A stretch of 64,000 bases of DNA from Vogesella indigofera (GTDB lineage Bacteria; Pseudomonadota; Gammaproteobacteria; Burkholderiales; Chromobacteriaceae). The notes under the pieces are model-generated. The model had not been told where the DNA came from, ran no database searches, and was given only the letters and a program-made list of their open reading frames with translations. The position numbers and the translations under genes were made by a program. This document shows positions 62,698 through 64,000 of this stretch, one piece after another. Every line of letters starts with the position of its first letter. Position 1 is the first letter of the stretch. The stretch lies in assembly GCF_028548395.1 (NCBI RefSeq), contig NZ_JAQQLA010000003.1, positions 124,001 through 188,000 on the forward strand. The letters run 5' to 3'.

Positions 62698-63168
62698 TCA
62701 GTCTTCCATTTGCGATTGCAGGTAGTTGGCAAGGCCAACGTCCTTGATCAGGGTTTGCTGGGTTTCCAGCCAGTCCACGTATTCTTCTTCCGCTTCCAGC
62801 AGCTCGGTCAGCTCTTCGCGGGTAACGTAGTCTTCCGCTTTTTCGCTGAGGGTGATGCTCTTGCGCAGTTCGCCGATATGGCCGCTGACCAGGGTAATGT
62901 CACAGGCCAGCATTTCCTCGACATTCTCGCCGATCATCAGCTTGCCCAGTTGCTGCAGGTTGGGCAGGCCTTCCAGGAACAGGATGCGCTCGATCAGCTC
63001 GTCGGCGCGTTTCATCGCCTTGATCGACTGCTGGTAGAAATGCTTGTTGAGGCCGTTCAGTCCCCAGTTCTTACACATGCGGGCGTGCAGGAAAAACTGG
63101 TTGATGGCAGTCAGCTCGTTGCACAGAACGGTGTTGAGCGCCTTGATTACGGCTTTGTCGCCTTGCAT
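62698..63168 (-). CDS. Bacterioferritin-like subunit lacking ferroxidase ligands
   Basis: 156 residues, the same length and fold as the downstream bfr. Met52 (IKAMKR) and Glu18 are kept, but Glu51 is Ala, His54 is Arg, Glu94 is Val and the His of the last ligand pair is missing. It can bind heme at a subunit interface but should not oxidise iron. Mixed shells of two such subunit types are known in Pseudomonas and Neisseria. I start at ATG 63168 with GGAG upstream; the open frame to 63231 has no similarity. Confidence 0.92.
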   Translation of the reverse strand: MQGDKAVIKALNTVLCNELTAINQFFLHARMCKNWGLNGLNKHFYQQSIKAMKRADELIERILFLEGLPNLQQLGKLMIGENVEEMLACDITLVSGHIGELRKSITLSEKAEDYVTREELTELLEAEEEYVDWLETQQTLIKDVGLANYLQSQMED

Positions 63169-63521
63169 GGGAGGGACTCCTTCATCATAAATCGTATTGA
63201 TATATTTTAATTCAATATCGGGTAAGGGCAAGGTATTAATCGTTTTTGAAAACGGCGGATTATTTTTTGGCGGATATTTCTTTTAATAATCAAGCCTTGT
63301 CGGCGCTATTTATTTTTGGGTGCCAATTAACCATTTTCCGGGTAGGTGCAAACCAACTGAAAATCAGTTTTATTTGGCGGCCGTTAATCGCAAGGTTGAT
63401 CCGTCAGGGACGGCAGCAAGCGCCAGCATGGCAGTCGGTCATGACATGCAGAAGTCGCAATTTCATGACGCGGCGCCTATACCGGTAAAACCATGTCCAA
63501 TTCTTGCCGGGGAGTGACCAG
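63169..63521. other. AT-rich divergent region between bfr genes and the FMN reductase
   Basis: 353 bases, much richer in A and T than the neighbours. An imperfect inverted repeat (63196-63215; ATTGATATA and TAATTCAAT) lies near the bfr start and could be an operator. I see no gene or structured RNA and no convincing Fur box. Confidence 0.4.
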
Positions 63522-64000
63522 ATGAGTCTCAATGTGCTTGCCGTTTGTGGCAGTTTGCGTCAGAAATCCACCAACAAGGGCCTGATGCGTTATGCGGTGG
63601 CCAACGCACCGCAGGGCATGCAGATCGTGGTGGCCGATCTGGCTGAGATGCCGTTCTACAATGCCGACATCACGGTTAAGCCGGCGGTGGTGGTGACGCT
63701 GTTGCAGCAGTTTGCCGACGCCGACGCCTTGCTGCTGGTGTGCCCGGAGTACAACTACTCGATGGCGCCGGCGCTGAAAAACGCGCTGGACTGGGCGTCG
63801 CGCGAGCCGGGCAACGCGCTGCTCAGCGGCAAGCCGGCGGCGATCATGGGCGCAGCCGGCGGCATGGGCAGTTCGCGCGCGCAGTACCACCTGCGCCAGA
63901 GCAGCGTGTTCCTCAATCTGCACGTCCTGAACCAGCCGGAGGTGTTCGCCAACGCGTTCAGCGCCTCCTTCGATGGCGACGGCAACCTGGTGGATACCGC
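63522..64000 (+). CDS. NADPH-dependent FMN reductase family protein, 3' end cut by window edge
   Basis: About 159 residues are visible before the window ends. Flavodoxin-like fold: LNVLAVCGSLRQKSTNKGLMRYAVANAP (phosphate loop), LAEMPFYNAD, FADADALLLVCPEYNYSMAPALKNALDWASR (PEYN flavin motif) and GKPAAIMGAAGGMGSSRAQYHLRQ. It belongs with quinone/chromate/azo reductases (ChrR/YieF-like). An FMN reductase next to bacterioferritin could supply electrons for iron release, but that is inference. GGAG precedes ATG 63522. Confidence 0.9.
   Translation, partial: MSLNVLAVCGSLRQKSTNKGLMRYAVANAPQGMQIVVADLAEMPFYNADITVKPAVVVTLLQQFADADALLLVCPEYNYSMAPALKNALDWASREPGNALLSGKPAAIMGAAGGMGSSRAQYHLRQSSVFLNLHVLNQPEVFANAFSASFDGDGNLVDT

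Overview
The window is a gene-dense, high-GC stretch of bacterial chromosome with no phage, plasmid or IS content. Family content (pcnB-folK-dNK-panBCD cluster, LiuR-type regulation of branched-chain degradation, PutA without a DNA-binding domain, paired bacterioferritins, dadA-alr with a divergent Lrp) fits a free-living betaproteobacterium. My best guess is Neisseriales/Chromobacteriaceae (Vogesella- or Chromobacterium-like); the genus is an inference.

Layout. 1-5228: end of astB (arginine catabolism), an AT-rich promoter region and livHMGF, a branched-chain amino acid ABC importer. 5318-9022: YdcF-like protein, CinA-like domain, nadC, an ECF-type permease and a MAPEG protein. 9098-11874: murB, a MATE exporter and an orphan small protein on the minus strand. 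12275-17520: pcnB, folK, deoxynucleoside kinase, panB, panC, panD and rraA. 17594-22844: lolA, nadE, two identical tRNA-Ser(GGA) genes, a LEA14-like lipoprotein, an unknown 95-residue protein, an IMPACT-family protein and a LysE-family exporter. 23078-28034: putA and a lipoprotein LivK that probably serves livHMGF, which has no binding protein beside it. 28449-34291: fabI, trxA, rho, a TRIC/YadS membrane protein, a CoA-type NUDIX hydrolase and a RhlE-like helicase.

34540-53263 is a catabolic block. It holds a valine/isobutyryl-CoA operon (mmsA, acyl-CoA dehydrogenase, enoyl-CoA hydratase, HIBYL-CoA hydrolase, mmsB). Next comes an operon of a FadD-like ligase, a second complete Liv-type importer and a PaaK-like ligase. 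Last are hbd, a MerR-family LiuR-like regulator, a thiolase and another acyl-CoA dehydrogenase. Four near-identical 16-bp palindromes (TTKACGTWAACGTMAA) lie at the promoters of these units, so the block reads as one local LiuR regulon. 53373-64000: Lrp, dadA, alr, two diguanylate cyclases flanking sbcB, a VC0807-like membrane protein, two bacterioferritin subunits (one without its ferroxidase ligands) and the start of an FMN reductase.

The most striking signal is outside the genes. The 13-mer AAGGTTGGCCGCA occurs exactly 17 times in 64 kb on both strands, with about 15 more close variants. It is concentrated between genes, often as inverted pairs that form terminator-like hairpins, and it also sits inside reading frames. 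This is how DNA uptake sequences (DUS) behave in Neisseriaceae, but the word is not one of the published DUS dialects I know and lacks their conserved CTG. I propose it as a candidate new DUS dialect or uptake-like repeat. A second repeat, a 143-bp element with 17-bp terminal inverted repeats, sits inside the second Liv operon.
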